Positions 1 through 9,669 of a stretch of DNA of 64,000 bases are shown here, one piece after another (the first letter of the stretch is position 1; the number at the start of each line of letters is the position of its first letter). The position numbers and the translations under genes are program-made. The notes under the pieces were generated by a model, which saw nothing but the letters and a program-made list of their open reading frames with translations, was not told where the DNA came from and did not search any database. Source of the stretch: Stictocephala bisonia (Eukaryota > Arthropoda > Insecta > Hemiptera > Membracidae); the NCBI GenBank assembly GCA_035578905.1, contig JAQJVL010001110.1, positions 192,388 to 256,387 on the forward strand, read 5' to 3'.

Positions 1-397
1 ATGTTCAGTAGTTTTTATTTAATTTTCCTGACGGAAATAAGGACTATTTTATATAATTTAGTTGTAAATATAAAAGACAAGATTATAATAATTGTTTTAT
101 AACAATTTCTTTTAAAATATCTGATATTTAGTACTAATTACTTCGTACCAATGTGCCATATATTTTATCTTTGTTTGCAAACAGCTGCCTTTTTAAATTA
201 TGGAAAACAACTTACATAACACCGTTCTTTAAGAAAGGAATGAATTAGATATAAGGAGCTATCGACCTGTCTCCATTTTAAGTACACCTGTGAAGGTTTT
301 TGAGATCATTCTGTATGACGCCATATTCCTTCACATTAAACCTTATATTTCTGAGAGCCAACATGGGTTCATGTCTTCTCACTACATTTCAACTAAT

Positions 398-755
398 CTT
401 GTTAGTTTCGTTGATTTCACTTCTCGTGTCCTTAATTCAAGGGATCAAGTTGATGTAATTTACACTGATTTCACTAAGGCGTTTGATAGCGTAAACCATC
501 TAGTACTGTTACCCCCTAGACCCAGCTGAAAATAAATCAGACTTATAACCCCGATAAGACACATACTGCCGCCGGTCCTCCAATCATAAAAAGAAAAAAA
601 CGAATAAATTTATCATAAAAACCATAGTAGTTAAGTTTTGGTAACAGTACTAGATGGTTTACGCTATCAAACGCCTTAGTGAAATCAGTGTAAATTACAT
701 CAACTTGATCCCTTGAATTAAGGACACGAGAAGTGAAATCAACGAAACTAACAAG
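398..755. repeat. 116-bp perfect inverted repeat inside the LINE
   Basis: Bases 398-513 and 640-755 are exact reverse complements over 116 bp, separated by a 126-bp spacer (514-639) that does not read as RT. The left arm carries RT motif A in its normal orientation. The right arm is the same stretch inverted and fused directly to the motif B segment. Identity between arms indicates a recent event. A template-switch or snap-back during reverse transcription or repair is my inference. Confidence 0.95.
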
Positions 756-1519
756 AGGACTTCAGGGCAGTAAATTGGGCCCTTTGTTATTCATTTTATT
801 TATAAATGATTTAGCCCAACATATTACATTAAATGCTTTAATGTATGCTGATGACCTAAACATTTCTAAAATTATTAGACATGCATTTGACCATAGTGAC
901 ATTCAGCAGGATTTAGATGCTACTACACAATAATTTCAAGAAAATCTCTTAACTTAAAATATTGATAAATGTTGTGTTATGTTATTACATAGAAAGAAAA
1001 CACTATATTTATTTCGTTATAAAATAAATGATTGTCTCTTACGTAGAGTAAACCAGTTTAATGATCTGGGGGTCCTTATAACAGATGATTTGAGTTTTTA
1101 TACCACATGTTAAATGTGGTGAAGAAAGTTTACAATTCTACATTTCATTGGGTTTTATTTCAAGGATTGGAAAAGAATTTAGAGACATTGAAACACTTAA
1201 AATGTTATTTAGATCTTTAGTTCACTCCAAATTGGAGTTTGCATCTATAGTTTGGTCCCCATCAACTCAACAATATTGTGAAATGATTTAGAGAATTTAG
1301 AGGACATTTTTGCGATTGTTGCATTTTAAGTATTTTGGTCAGTTAAACTATCCAATTTGGCATAGTAGATTTGAAGAAATTTAAAATTTATTTGATTTCA
1401 AGAGGTTGTCTAAGAGACGAAAATTAGCGCAACTTTTTTACCTGCATGGTGTTATGAGAGTTATTGTGGATGTCCCAATGATCTTAAGTAAGATGTAAAG
1501 ATAAACTGGTGTGAGCCGG

Positions 1520-1797
1520 CTTATGGTAGGCGCGCTGGGTATCTGTTATACCCTGGTGGGGCTCGTATTGCTGCTCATGCTAACTCCTTTCTAAATTTTA
1601 CAGTTACATTATTTAATTCCACAGCTGGTAGTGTAGATGTGGACATGTCACAGGCAGTCTTATGGTAGGCGCACTGGGTATCTGTTATACCCTGGTGGGG
1701 CTCGTATTGCCGCTCATGCTAACTCCTTTCTAAATTTTACAGTTACATTATTTAATTCCACAGCTGGTAGTGTAGATGTGGACATGTCACAGGCAGT
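1520..1797 (+). repeat. 139-bp tandem duplication in LINE 3' coding end
   Basis: Two head-to-tail copies with a period of 139 bp (1520-1658 and 1659-1797) differ at only two positions that I can see (gcgcgctgg versus gcgcactgg, and gctgctc versus gccgctc). Because 139 is not a multiple of three, the duplication shifts the LINE frame. The downstream copy keeps the frame leading to the terminal stop. Confidence 0.92.
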
Positions 1798-1860
1798 CTT
1801 CAGAGCAACATGTGAAGACTTGATACGTTTAAGTGTTGCTGGAGCAATTAGATAAATTAA

Positions 1861-2132
1861 CCTAAATTAATTGAAATATTTAAATTGATTTCTTGGATTG
1901 ATTTTTTTACTTGGATATTGTTTAGAAAGGTAAAGAGTTGCTTATACTTTAATTTTGAAAATTAATTATCATTATTTTTTTGTAAAGGCATGGAGATCTT
2001 AATCATTAATATTCTTTCCGTGCGGCCCCCATAAGTCTGTAGGGGTCACAGTTGTTTTTCAGAGGTTTCAGTATGTATTTTTTCTTTTGTTTGTTTTGGT
2101 TTTTGAATATATATGTTTCAATACAAATTAAT
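1861..2132. other. AT-rich LINE 3' flank
   Basis: This stretch holds no gene. It probably includes the 3' untranslated region of the upstream LINE, with a short GC-richer patch near 2020-2050 (gcggcccccataag), and runs directly into the target-site copy of the BEL/Pao insertion. Confidence 0.4.
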
Positions 2133-2137
2133 CTTGT

Positions 2138-2318
2138 TGGAAATGAATAAAACTAAAACACTGAAAATAATGCACGATGTTGTTTGAACAAAATAATGGA
2201 CTGTAATGAATTGAAATTATTCTAACAATATAGAGAAAAAACATATTGAAATGTACAAACAGCTGATAACTTGATATTTTTGACATTACATTAAAAATTG
2301 ATATTATTACTATATACA
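2138..2318 (-). repeat. BEL/Pao 3' LTR
   Basis: This 181-bp LTR starts TGGAAATG and ends TATACA on the plus strand. It is almost identical to 7665-7846. It is the 3' LTR because the coding frame is on the minus strand. The length is short for the family, and TG...CA ends fit LTR integrase processing. Confidence 0.95.
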
Positions 2319-2325
2319 TTCTTCC
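2319..2325 (-). other. Candidate polypurine tract
   Basis: On the minus strand the purine run GGAAGAA abuts the 3' LTR, where plus-strand priming is expected. It is short, and it lies between the Gag-Pol stop codon (2335-2337) and the LTR. Confidence 0.55.
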
Positions 2326-2334
2326 GGCAGGAAA

Positions 2335-5300
2335 TTAGTGATTGTCTTTATCGGTGGGAAGTTTAATGATTTTCACAACTGGTCTTCTAAATATTCCTTT
2401 TATAGTTTCCAAGTCCACCGATCTAACTGTATTGTGTTTGTCAGGATAAATTTGGTTAACTATTGCAATTGGGTATTTCATTGGTTGCACATTGTCTTCT
2501 TTGATTAAAACTACATCTCCAACTTTGATATTTTCTTGTTTGGTTTTCCATTTTTGCCGTTGTTGAAGGGTGTGCAAATATTCAACATGCCATCTTTTCC
2601 AAAAGTCTCTTCTCAGTTTTTGAACTAGTTGCCATCTTTTATTGTAGTTGATTGGGCCGTTTTCTGCACTTTTGTCAGGAAGGGCTGTCAAAGTATCACC
2701 AGTAATGAAGTGTCCTGGGGTCAAAATGTCTGTTTCAGATTGGTCACTTGAAAGTCTGCAAATAGGTCTAGAATTGAGTATCGCTTCTATTTGAATCACA
2801 AGCGTGTTCAATTCTTCAAACGTCAAAATGTGATCTCCAAGTACTCGCTTCAAGTGATGTTTGGCTGATTTAACTGCTGATTCCCATAGTCCACCCATGT
2901 GAGGGGAGCTTGGAGGGATAAAATGCCAGTTTATTCCTTTTGTGGCAGATTTGTCATGAATTTCATTACTTGAATCTTTGAAAAACTTCTTTAGACTGTT
3001 GTCGGCTCCTACAAAGTTTGTGCCATTGTCCGAGTATATGTCTTTCGGTAGGCCTCTCCTTGAAATAAATCTGTTAAGCGCTGCTAAAAAAGCTTCTGTT
3101 GATAAGTCTGAAACTAATTCCATATGTACAGCTTTTACGCTCATGCAAATGAATATTGCCAAGTAAGTTTTCCTTAAAGTTTTGCAACGTCCTCCTATTT
3201 GTTTCGTCAAGAAAGGACCTGCATAGTCACATCCAGTTTCAAAAAATGGTTTTGTCAGTGTAACTCTCGATGATGGTAGGTTTCCCATTAGAGGACAAAT
3301 TGGTGTACCATTGAATTTTATACATTTTACACATCTTCTTACAATACTGCGTATTTGATTTCTCACATTACCAACAAGCCAATATTTTTGTCTCACATCA
3401 TTCGTGATAAATTGAATCCCTGCATGGAAATACTTTTCATGAGTATGAGTTAAATAAGTTTTTACAAATGAGTGATTTGCAGGTAAAATAATTTGATGAG
3501 TTTTGTTGTAGTGTAGGTTCGAATTTTGGATCCGGCCACCAACTCTCAAGATTCCATGTTCATCAATAAAAGGATTCAAACTTAAAAGTTTGCTGTTCTT
3601 TTTTACTCTTCCTTTATCTTGTAAATTTCTCATATCATCTGGAAAGCTCAATTGTTGAATATGTTTCACAATGCATCTGTGTGCGTCTTCCAGTTCATGC
3701 ACTGATAAAGGACCTGATATATTACACCTTTTGATGTTTTTTAAGTATCTCATGCAGTAAGCTGTTACTCGAATAGTTTTTGTATAAGAATTAAATTTGA
3801 GATACCATTCGTCTTCTTCTTCTTTAGTTGTTAAAGCACATTTAATTGTTCTTGTTTCAGGAATTGTATTTGAATCGAAACAATAATTTTCAAGATCATT
3901 CTTGTTGTTCAACGCTTGAGGTTCAGAAAGCCATTGAGGGCCTGACCACCATTTCTGTTCTTTTGTGAGTTTTTCTCCTGAAATTCCTCTTGATGCAATG
4001 TCTGCTGGGTTTTCTTCCGATTTAACGTGTTTCCATTGAGAAATGTTTGTTAATGCTTGTATTTGAGATACTCTGCTACTAACGAAGGTTTTCCACTTCA
4101 TAGGATCTTTAGATATCCAAGCTAAGACTACAGTTGAGTCCGTAAACAGGTATGTATTTTCAATTGGTAGATAAGGTTTGATCTTTGCTACCATCTTCGC
4201 TAATAATAGCGCTCCACATAGCTCTAGTCGTGGAATTGTACTCTTCTTTAAGGGGGTGATTTTTGATTTTGCCATGATTAATCTTACTGTTGTTTGTGTT
4301 GACGAGACACTTCTCATGTAAAGTACTCCTGCAGATGCTTTCTCCGAAGCATCGCAAAATCCTACTAAATCATGTGTTGCATTTTGTTCAAATGAAATCA
4401 GCGGTCTGGGAATGGTGATATTTTTGAAATGTTGAAGTCCGTTTCTATGTTGATGGAAGTCGTTTGCTATTTGCTGAGGAACCTCGTCATCCCAACTCTT
4501 GCATTGTGACCAAGTGTCTTGAAGGATTAATTTTGCTTTTGTAACTGCTGGACATAAAAATCCTAAGGGATCATAGAGTTTTGCTACTTCTGATAAAATG
4601 ATTCTCTTCGTCAATGGTGTAGGTATATTTGTCACATTCAATGAATATAGATATGTATCATGGTGAGGATTCCATTGCATTCCTAAAAGATTAACAGTAT
4701 TGTCCTTGGACTGAATTGATACTTCAGTTTGAGACTGATCGCTGATAAGCTCTTTTGAATTTGATGACCACTTTCTTAGGTTGAATCCTGATCGACTCAT
4801 TACATGTTCTAAATCCTGTTTTATTTGCTTAGCATTTTCAATTGTATCTGCGCCTGAGATAAGATCGTCAACATAAAAATCTTCTTTTAAAATTCTACTA
4901 ATTTCTGGATACTGCTTCTTGACATCATCTGCTAGTTGATGTAAGCATCTGATTGAGAGGTATGGGGCACAAGCAGTTCCATATGTGACTGTACAGAGAT
5001 CATAAGATTGAATATGTTCTGAAGGATTTGATCTCCAAAGAATTCTCTGATAACATTGATCTTCTGGTGTTATTAAAATCTGTCTGAAAAACTTCTCAAT
5101 GTCTGCAGTAAAAACACACTTGTGTAGTCTGAAACGTGTAAGTAAGGATACTATGTCTGATTGTAACTTTGGGCCAATGTACAAATGATCGTTTAAAGAA
5201 GTGCCACTTGTAGTTTTAGATGAACCGTCAAACACTACTCTGACTTTAGTTGAAGTACTACTAGGTCTGTATACTGCATGATGTGGTAGGTAATAGTTGT

Positions 5301-7533
5301 GATTCATCATACTTGTGTCACTGTTTGGGGTAGGTTTCATGTGATTTAACTCAATGTACTCATTTATGAATTGATCATAAGACTGTTTCTTGTTTTTATC
5401 TTCCTCAAATGAACTTTCTAAACGTTGGAATCGTTTTAATGCAATATGATATGAGTCACCTAAACTTGTGATAGAGGGTTTGAATGGCAAATGAACACAA
5501 AATCTGCCCGATTGATCTTTTGAATGTGTATTTATGAAGTGATCCTCACATATTATGTTTTCATCTGTACTAGCTGGTGAATCCTGTTTGTAACCAACAT
5601 CCTCAGAATTCCAAAATTTCTCCATTAAAGTATTTAGACCATCATCATGTCTGATAAACAGTGTTTTGACTTTATTTGAAGCTGTTTTGACATCTGCTGA
5701 TGAGATTTCACCTATCAATAAGAATCCTAGTTTTGTATTGATAGCACAAGGGGTTCCTGGTGGACCTCTGATTACTCCATCTATTAAAAGTGATGAATAG
5801 ATATCAGCACCAAGAATGATATCGATGCTGCTTGATTGAAAGAAAAATGGATCAGCAAGTTCAAGGTTGTTTATGTGTGTCCAATGATCAAATGATGATG
5901 AAGACAATGAGGTGATACTGGTAAGCTTTCTCAATATGAAAGTGTTGACTCTGATTGCTTCTTGTTTTGTGCGCAACAAACAAGTTGTAAGGCCACGTGT
6001 GTTACCAACATGAGTATGACCAACACCTTGTACTTGAACATTACATGATTGTATTTTCAAGTTGAGTTTTTGAGCACAATGCTCTGAAATGAAACTTGCC
6101 TCACTACCAGGATCAATCAAAGCACGACATTTCTGAAAGTCGCCTTGAAAGTCTTGAATTTCAACGATTGCTGTTGAAAGTAATACTCCTTTTACATTAT
6201 GAACACCTGTTGATAATATTTTTGGGTTTGCTGCTACACTGTCAGTAGATTGTTGTGCTACTGAAATCGTTGAGTCTTGTTTGTCACTTTTCAACGGTTG
6301 TGAAAATGGTGAATCTAAGTTAGTTACTGAATGTGTTGAATTTGACTTCTGTAAATGCAATAAGGTATTATGGGGCTTTGAGCAAATTTTACATTTTGAA
6401 CCTTTGCAAGCTGAAATAACATGACCAGCTGACAGACAATTGAAACATCTGTGAAGTTGTTTCACCTTTTGGATTCTGTCATTTGTGTTGAGTTTCAAAA
6501 ACTCATTGCAACTGAATAACTCATGAGAGTTTTGACACATAGGACATGAGACACACTTAACCCGATTTACTTCAGTTGTGTGTAGACCTAGACCTGGTTT
6601 CATTGCTGAATTGCTTTGATTAGTCTTGAAGTTAAAACTAGATTTTACTTTATTGACACTGCTAGCATCTAGTGCATGTATGTATTGTTTTAAAAATGTT
6701 TCAAACTCTGAGAAAGAAGGGGGTTCAACTGACGTGCTACTTAACTCCCATTTAGTTCTCAAGTCTTGATCAAGTTTGGAAGCTAACATGTAAACTAACA
6801 AAATATCCCACTCTTCAGTTTTGTAACCAAGGCTATTTAGAGCTCGAATGTTCACATTTGCTGTATTTAGTAACTGTTTAATGTTTGCTAGTGATGAAGC
6901 ATTTGGTAATGAAAATAATGCATTTAAATGAGCATTGACTATAAGTTTTTTGTTTGAGTATCTTTCTTTTAAAATATCTAAAGCTACATTGTAGTTAGGT
7001 TGTGTCAAGGGCAAGGATGAGATGAGACTGAGTGGTTCTCCCTTTAAACTAGATTTCAGATAGTAAAATTTCTGAATTTCTGCCAAATCATTGTTTTTGT
7101 CGATAGTTGAGTTGAAAAGATCAAAAAAAGATGTCCAATTTTCAATTTTACCCTCAAAGGTTGGTAAATTAATTTTGGGCAGTACTACTGTGTCATTTTT
7201 CCTACTGAAGCTAAATTCTTTGACTGATTGGTTTGATGGGGTTGAATTCAATTTATTTGAGTTGTTTAAAATGGTGTCGAATTCAGATTTTAGTGAATAG
7301 TAATTATCTTCAAACTCAATAAAATTTGTATCTGTATCATCTGAAGCTATGGTATCAATGCTGGATTGTACTTCACAAAATTCCAAGTAGAGTTGTTCGA
7401 GTTTTGAGTCTCTTACCTTAATGTCTGAAATTGCTCCATTTTCTACATCAAAATTACTTACAAAATTAACCATCTGTGTAATGGAAGCTTTTAGTCTGCC
7501 TCTTTTTGCTATTAGAATTTTCAAATCTTCCAT
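2335..7533 (-). CDS. gag-pol: BEL/Pao Gag-Pol polyprotein (1732 aa, intact)
   Basis: This single frame encodes the structural and enzymatic polyprotein of the retrotransposon. Approximate residues: DUF1759-type Gag 118-280; cysteine/histidine clusters 327-393 resembling zinc knuckles; aspartic protease near D474 (DPGS where DSGS/DTGS is usual); RT about 760-960 with D811 (FTADIEKFF) and YVDD at D889/D890; RNase H-like region with D1061, E1104, D1132 and D1178; integrase zinc-binding H1365, H1370, C1401, C1404; integrase core D1436, D1502, E1551; C-terminal DUF5641-like region about 1630-1730. I see no internal stop or shift, and all catalytic residues are present. The ATG at 7533 is the first in frame and lies 117 bp beyond the candidate primer-binding site. 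The stop lies 16 bp from the 3' LTR. The protein would be cleaved by its own protease and act in cytoplasmic particles and the nucleus; this is family knowledge. Confidence 0.97.
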   Translation of the reverse strand: MEDLKILIAKRGRLKASITQMVNFVSNFDVENGAISDIKVRDSKLEQLYLEFCEVQSSIDTIASDDTDTNFIEFEDNYYSLKSEFDTILNNSNKLNSTPSNQSVKEFSFSRKNDTVVLPKINLPTFEGKIENWTSFFDLFNSTIDKNNDLAEIQKFYYLKSSLKGEPLSLISSLPLTQPNYNVALDILKERYSNKKLIVNAHLNALFSLPNASSLANIKQLLNTANVNIRALNSLGYKTEEWDILLVYMLASKLDQDLRTKWELSSTSVEPPSFSEFETFLKQYIHALDASSVNKVKSSFNFKTNQSNSAMKPGLGLHTTEVNRVKCVSCPMCQNSHELFSCNEFLKLNTNDRIQKVKQLHRCFNCLSAGHVISACKGSKCKICSKPHNTLLHLQKSNSTHSVTNLDSPFSQPLKSDKQDSTISVAQQSTDSVAANPKILSTGVHNVKGVLLSTAIVEIQDFQGDFQKCRALIDPGSEASFISEHCAQKLNLKIQSCNVQVQGVGHTHVGNTRGLTTCLLRTKQEAIRVNTFILRKLTSITSLSSSSFDHWTHINNLELADPFFFQSSSIDIILGADIYSSLLIDGVIRGPPGTPCAINTKLGFLLIGEISSADVKTASNKVKTLFIRHDDGLNTLMEKFWNSEDVGYKQDSPASTDENIICEDHFINTHSKDQSGRFCVHLPFKPSITSLGDSYHIALKRFQRLESSFEEDKNKKQSYDQFINEYIELNHMKPTPNSDTSMMNHNYYLPHHAVYRPSSTSTKVRVVFDGSSKTTSGTSLNDHLYIGPKLQSDIVSLLTRFRLHKCVFTADIEKFFRQILITPEDQCYQRILWRSNPSEHIQSYDLCTVTYGTACAPYLSIRCLHQLADDVKKQYPEISRILKEDFYVDDLISGADTIENAKQIKQDLEHVMSRSGFNLRKWSSNSKELISDQSQTEVSIQSKDNTVNLLGMQWNPHHDTYLYSLNVTNIPTPLTKRIILSEVAKLYDPLGFLCPAVTKAKLILQDTWSQCKSWDDEVPQQIANDFHQHRNGLQHFKNITIPRPLISFEQNATHDLVGFCDASEKASAGVLYMRSVSSTQTTVRLIMAKSKITPLKKSTIPRLELCGALLLAKMVAKIKPYLPIENTYLFTDSTVVLAWISKDPMKWKTFVSSRVSQIQALTNISQWKHVKSEENPADIASRGISGEKLTKEQKWWSGPQWLSEPQALNNKNDLENYCFDSNTIPETRTIKCALTTKEEEDEWYLKFNSYTKTIRVTAYCMRYLKNIKRCNISGPLSVHELEDAHRCIVKHIQQLSFPDDMRNLQDKGRVKKNSKLLSLNPFIDEHGILRVGGRIQNSNLHYNKTHQIILPANHSFVKTYLTHTHEKYFHAGIQFITNDVRQKYWLVGNVRNQIRSIVRRCVKCIKFNGTPICPLMGNLPSSRVTLTKPFFETGCDYAGPFLTKQIGGRCKTLRKTYLAIFICMSVKAVHMELVSDLSTEAFLAALNRFISRRGLPKDIYSDNGTNFVGADNSLKKFFKDSSNEIHDKSATKGINWHFIPPSSPHMGGLWESAVKSAKHHLKRVLGDHILTFEELNTLVIQIEAILNSRPICRLSSDQSETDILTPGHFITGDTLTALPDKSAENGPINYNKRWQLVQKLRRDFWKRWHVEYLHTLQQRQKWKTKQENIKVGDVVLIKEDNVQPMKYPIAIVNQIYPDKHNTVRSVDLETIKGIFRRPVVKIIKLPTDKDNH

Positions 7534-7649
7534 TGTTTATGTTTGGAAATGTGCTGAAATAAATAACTATGAAGTATTGTTTTTATGATTAAAAACAAAA
7601 CAAAACAAAAAATGATTGCCTTTTTGACTGAAACAAAATAATATCCTTT

Positions 7650-7662
7650 GCTCTAAGGACCA
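7650..7662 (-). other. Candidate primer-binding site
   Basis: Reading the minus strand two bases after the 5' LTR gives TGGTCCTTAGAGC. This begins with the TGG that pairs with a tRNA CCA end, as expected for minus-strand priming. I cannot say which tRNA is used. Confidence 0.6.
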
Positions 7663-7664
7663 AA

Positions 7665-7846
7665 TGGAAATGAATAAAACTAAAACACTGAAAATAATGC
7701 ACGATGTTGTTTGAACAAAATAATGGACTGTAATGAATTGAAATTATTCTAACAATATAGAGAAAAAAACATATTGAAATGTACAAACAGCTGATAACTT
7801 GATATTTTTGACATTACATTAAAAATTGATATTATTACTGTATACA
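7665..7846 (-). repeat. BEL/Pao 5' LTR
   Basis: This 182-bp LTR matches 2138-2318 except for one extra A in an A run and one A/G substitution near the end. It should contain the element promoter, but I cannot point to a convincing core promoter motif. Confidence 0.95.
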
Positions 7847-7851
7847 CTTGT

Positions 7852-8820
7852 ATTTAATAATTTAGCCCATATCTGGTTGTATTTAAACTGTATTATATAT
7901 AATTGTATTATAACCAAGAATGTATTATATAATTTGGACGCTTATATAATTAATAATTACATATAATTATTATATGTATTATATAATTAATAAAGAATGT
8001 ATTATTAGACGCTTTTTTATAATTGTGTTTCTTTAGTTATTTAAGTTTTTTTATTTCTCATAAAATGTACCTTTTTATTCTGATTGATATTTTTTGCCTT
8101 TGAAACTGAACTATTAAAAAGTGAAACACCTGTGAAAACAATAAATACATTTATTATAATTGAAAAGCGTAGCTGGTTTTCTACGTACATTAAAGTATAA
8201 TCCATTTGTGTTGATATTCAAATCCACTTTTAATGACAGTCCATTTGATATAGTGAACTTTCAGGAGCTAAAATTCTGAGAAGTTCTTTTGCCTACAGAA
8301 TATTATCAACTAAGGACCTTATTATCATTAAAGATTAGCAGGATATTGAAAGATTACAACAAATATGATTCACAGGAAAAAGCTGTAAACAAAAATTAGT
8401 TAATTAATTATTATTCTGCAACAATGATGTTCGTATAATATTTACGACTACATTTCCCTTCAATAAAAGAAGATAAATTTATATAGTTTAATAATGCATT
8501 TAGTGTTTTTATGTGTAACAAATATTCTAATAACTAAACAATATCCTCATTTAACTAATGTTTATAAACTATGATAATGTACAAATATTACCATAGTTTA
8601 TACGATACATTTTAAACAATGAAAAATATATAATTTTATCTTCACCGAATTTGGTCGAACCAGAAAAAAATGTGATTAATACATTAGTTTTAAAGTGTAG
8701 GGGCCAAGGACGGTTGCATGAATATAAAATATCCAGGATGAACCTCTTAAACATTTAAAGACTTTCAACCACTACATTGATATATTCGTACACTTGCAGC
8801 CGGCGTGCTGAAGCTACAGT
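7852..8820. other. AT-rich DNA without recognisable gene
   Basis: Very AT-rich sequence with local tattatataatta-type repeats around 7870-8000. I see no coding frame, RNA gene or terminal repeats beyond the BEL/Pao flank. Confidence 0.5.
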
Positions 8821-8840
8821 GACAGGTTTGGCCGGTCTCT

Positions 8841-9071
8841 TTAGCCCTTTGCATATATTAGCCCCAAATTGTGCTGGTCGTGCATAACAATTTCGATCAG
8901 TTCATCAGGTGATGGAGAAGCTGATATATTTCTACTACACACATTTGACCCAATAATGGAAAATGCCGGGTCGTTGTCAGTGTAGGTGATTTGTCCTCGT
9001 CTGCCAAAAGTGGGCTGGATCAAGGCAAATGGTTCTAAGGCAGTGCCTACTGATAATTCCTGATGGCGTGT
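8841..9071 (-). CDS. Candidate terminal exon, unknown protein
   Basis: This GC-richer island in AT-rich DNA is open for 76 codons on the minus strand and ends in TAA. It is preceded by an acceptor-like cagtttttacag (AG at 9072-9073). The peptide contains FGRRGQITYTDNDPAFS and NISASPSPDEL, with balanced composition and ordinary codons, unlike the surrounding translated noise. No ATG is needed if it is an internal or last exon. I do not recognise the family. A shorter plus-strand frame (about 8810-8887) overlaps, so the strand is probable rather than proven. It could be a fragment of an unrecognised transposon. Confidence 0.4.
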   Translation of the reverse strand, partial: TRHQELSVGTALEPFALIQPTFGRRGQITYTDNDPAFSIIGSNVCSRNISASPSPDELIEIVMHDQHNLGLIYAKG

Positions 9072-9447
9072 CTGTAAAAACTGAGTTGTCCGTTAAATCA
9101 AGCTAAAACTTTATATTTAGTTTATTTTGTGTAATTCGTCTACTGTATAAATGATTTGTGACATAAATGATCACCATCTTACTAAACAGTAAAATTTTAG
9201 TTTTATTATTCTACAAGTACCTTCCTAAACAATAAATTCGTTTATATTTCATTTATTCTCTCTTTTTGTTGCAGGGTTATATTTAATGATATTTGAAAAA
9301 TTAAAATCGAATTATGAGCATTACTCTAAAAAAACTAGAATAAAAGATCTTGAATCGCAATATTTTCAGAAACGGTAATTTTGCCTGACATTCAATATAA
9401 TCTAAAATCATTATTCATATAGGAGTGGACAACAAACGAGCTCTGGT

Positions 9448-9664
9448 ATAGTCGGCGGGTCATGAGAAGTATTCCGAACTTGATGCTTTAGCAATATTGA
9501 AGGTGCTGTTTTCCACTCAAACTGCACAAGTCACCGTAGTCTATCTGTCGAAATTACTAATTATGATATGTATACTACACAGTTGTACTGTTTCAATGGA
9601 AATCAGCGCCTTCAATATTACAGAGGTATGAAGTTCAGAGGACTTCTCGTAAATCACCGACTAT
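9448..9664. mobile_element. Foldback (hairpin) element, imperfect
   Basis: The ends atagtcgg...ccgactat open an imperfect inverted repeat of about 61 bp at each side (9448-9510 and 9603-9664, sharing caatattgaagg and gagaagt blocks). The similarity continues inward, so most of the 217 bp can fold on itself. No coding frame is present. Size and structure fit a MITE; the superfamily is not assigned and no clear target duplication is visible. Confidence 0.65.
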
Positions 9665-9669
9665 GTGGA

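Larger units (their letters stand above)
194..1860 (+). pseudogene. Degenerate non-LTR (LINE) reverse transcriptase
   Basis: This is a relic of a LINE ORF2, 5'-truncated and broken by stops and rearrangements. From about 194 the frames read a finger-domain signature (FFKKGNELDIRSYRPVSIL), then RT motif A (YTDFTKAFDSVNH, about 460-500). Motif B (LQGSKLGPLLF) lies near 760-790 and the YADD catalytic box near 845. Thumb-like text follows (FNDLGVLITDD; SKLEFASIVWSP), and the frame ends at a stop near 1853 after AGAIR. Roughly 60 residues expected between motifs A and B are missing and replaced by an inverted duplication (398-755). A 139-bp segment near the C-terminus is duplicated. No endonuclease domain is present. 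RT identity is secure; the clade (Jockey- or CR1-like) is not assigned. Confidence 0.85.
2133..7851 (-). mobile_element. Complete BEL/Pao LTR retrotransposon with target duplication
   Basis: The element spans 2138-7846 on the minus strand and is flanked by the direct 5-bp target duplication CTTGT (2133-2137 and 7847-7851). LTRs of 181 and 182 bp start with TG and end with CA. Between them lies one uninterrupted Gag-Pol frame of the BEL/Pao type (DUF1759 Gag, DUF1758 protease, A17-type RT, RNase H, integrase, DUF5641). The LTR pair differs by one substitution and one A-run indel, so the insertion is recent. There is no env-like frame. It lies immediately downstream of an older LINE relic. Confidence 0.96.
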
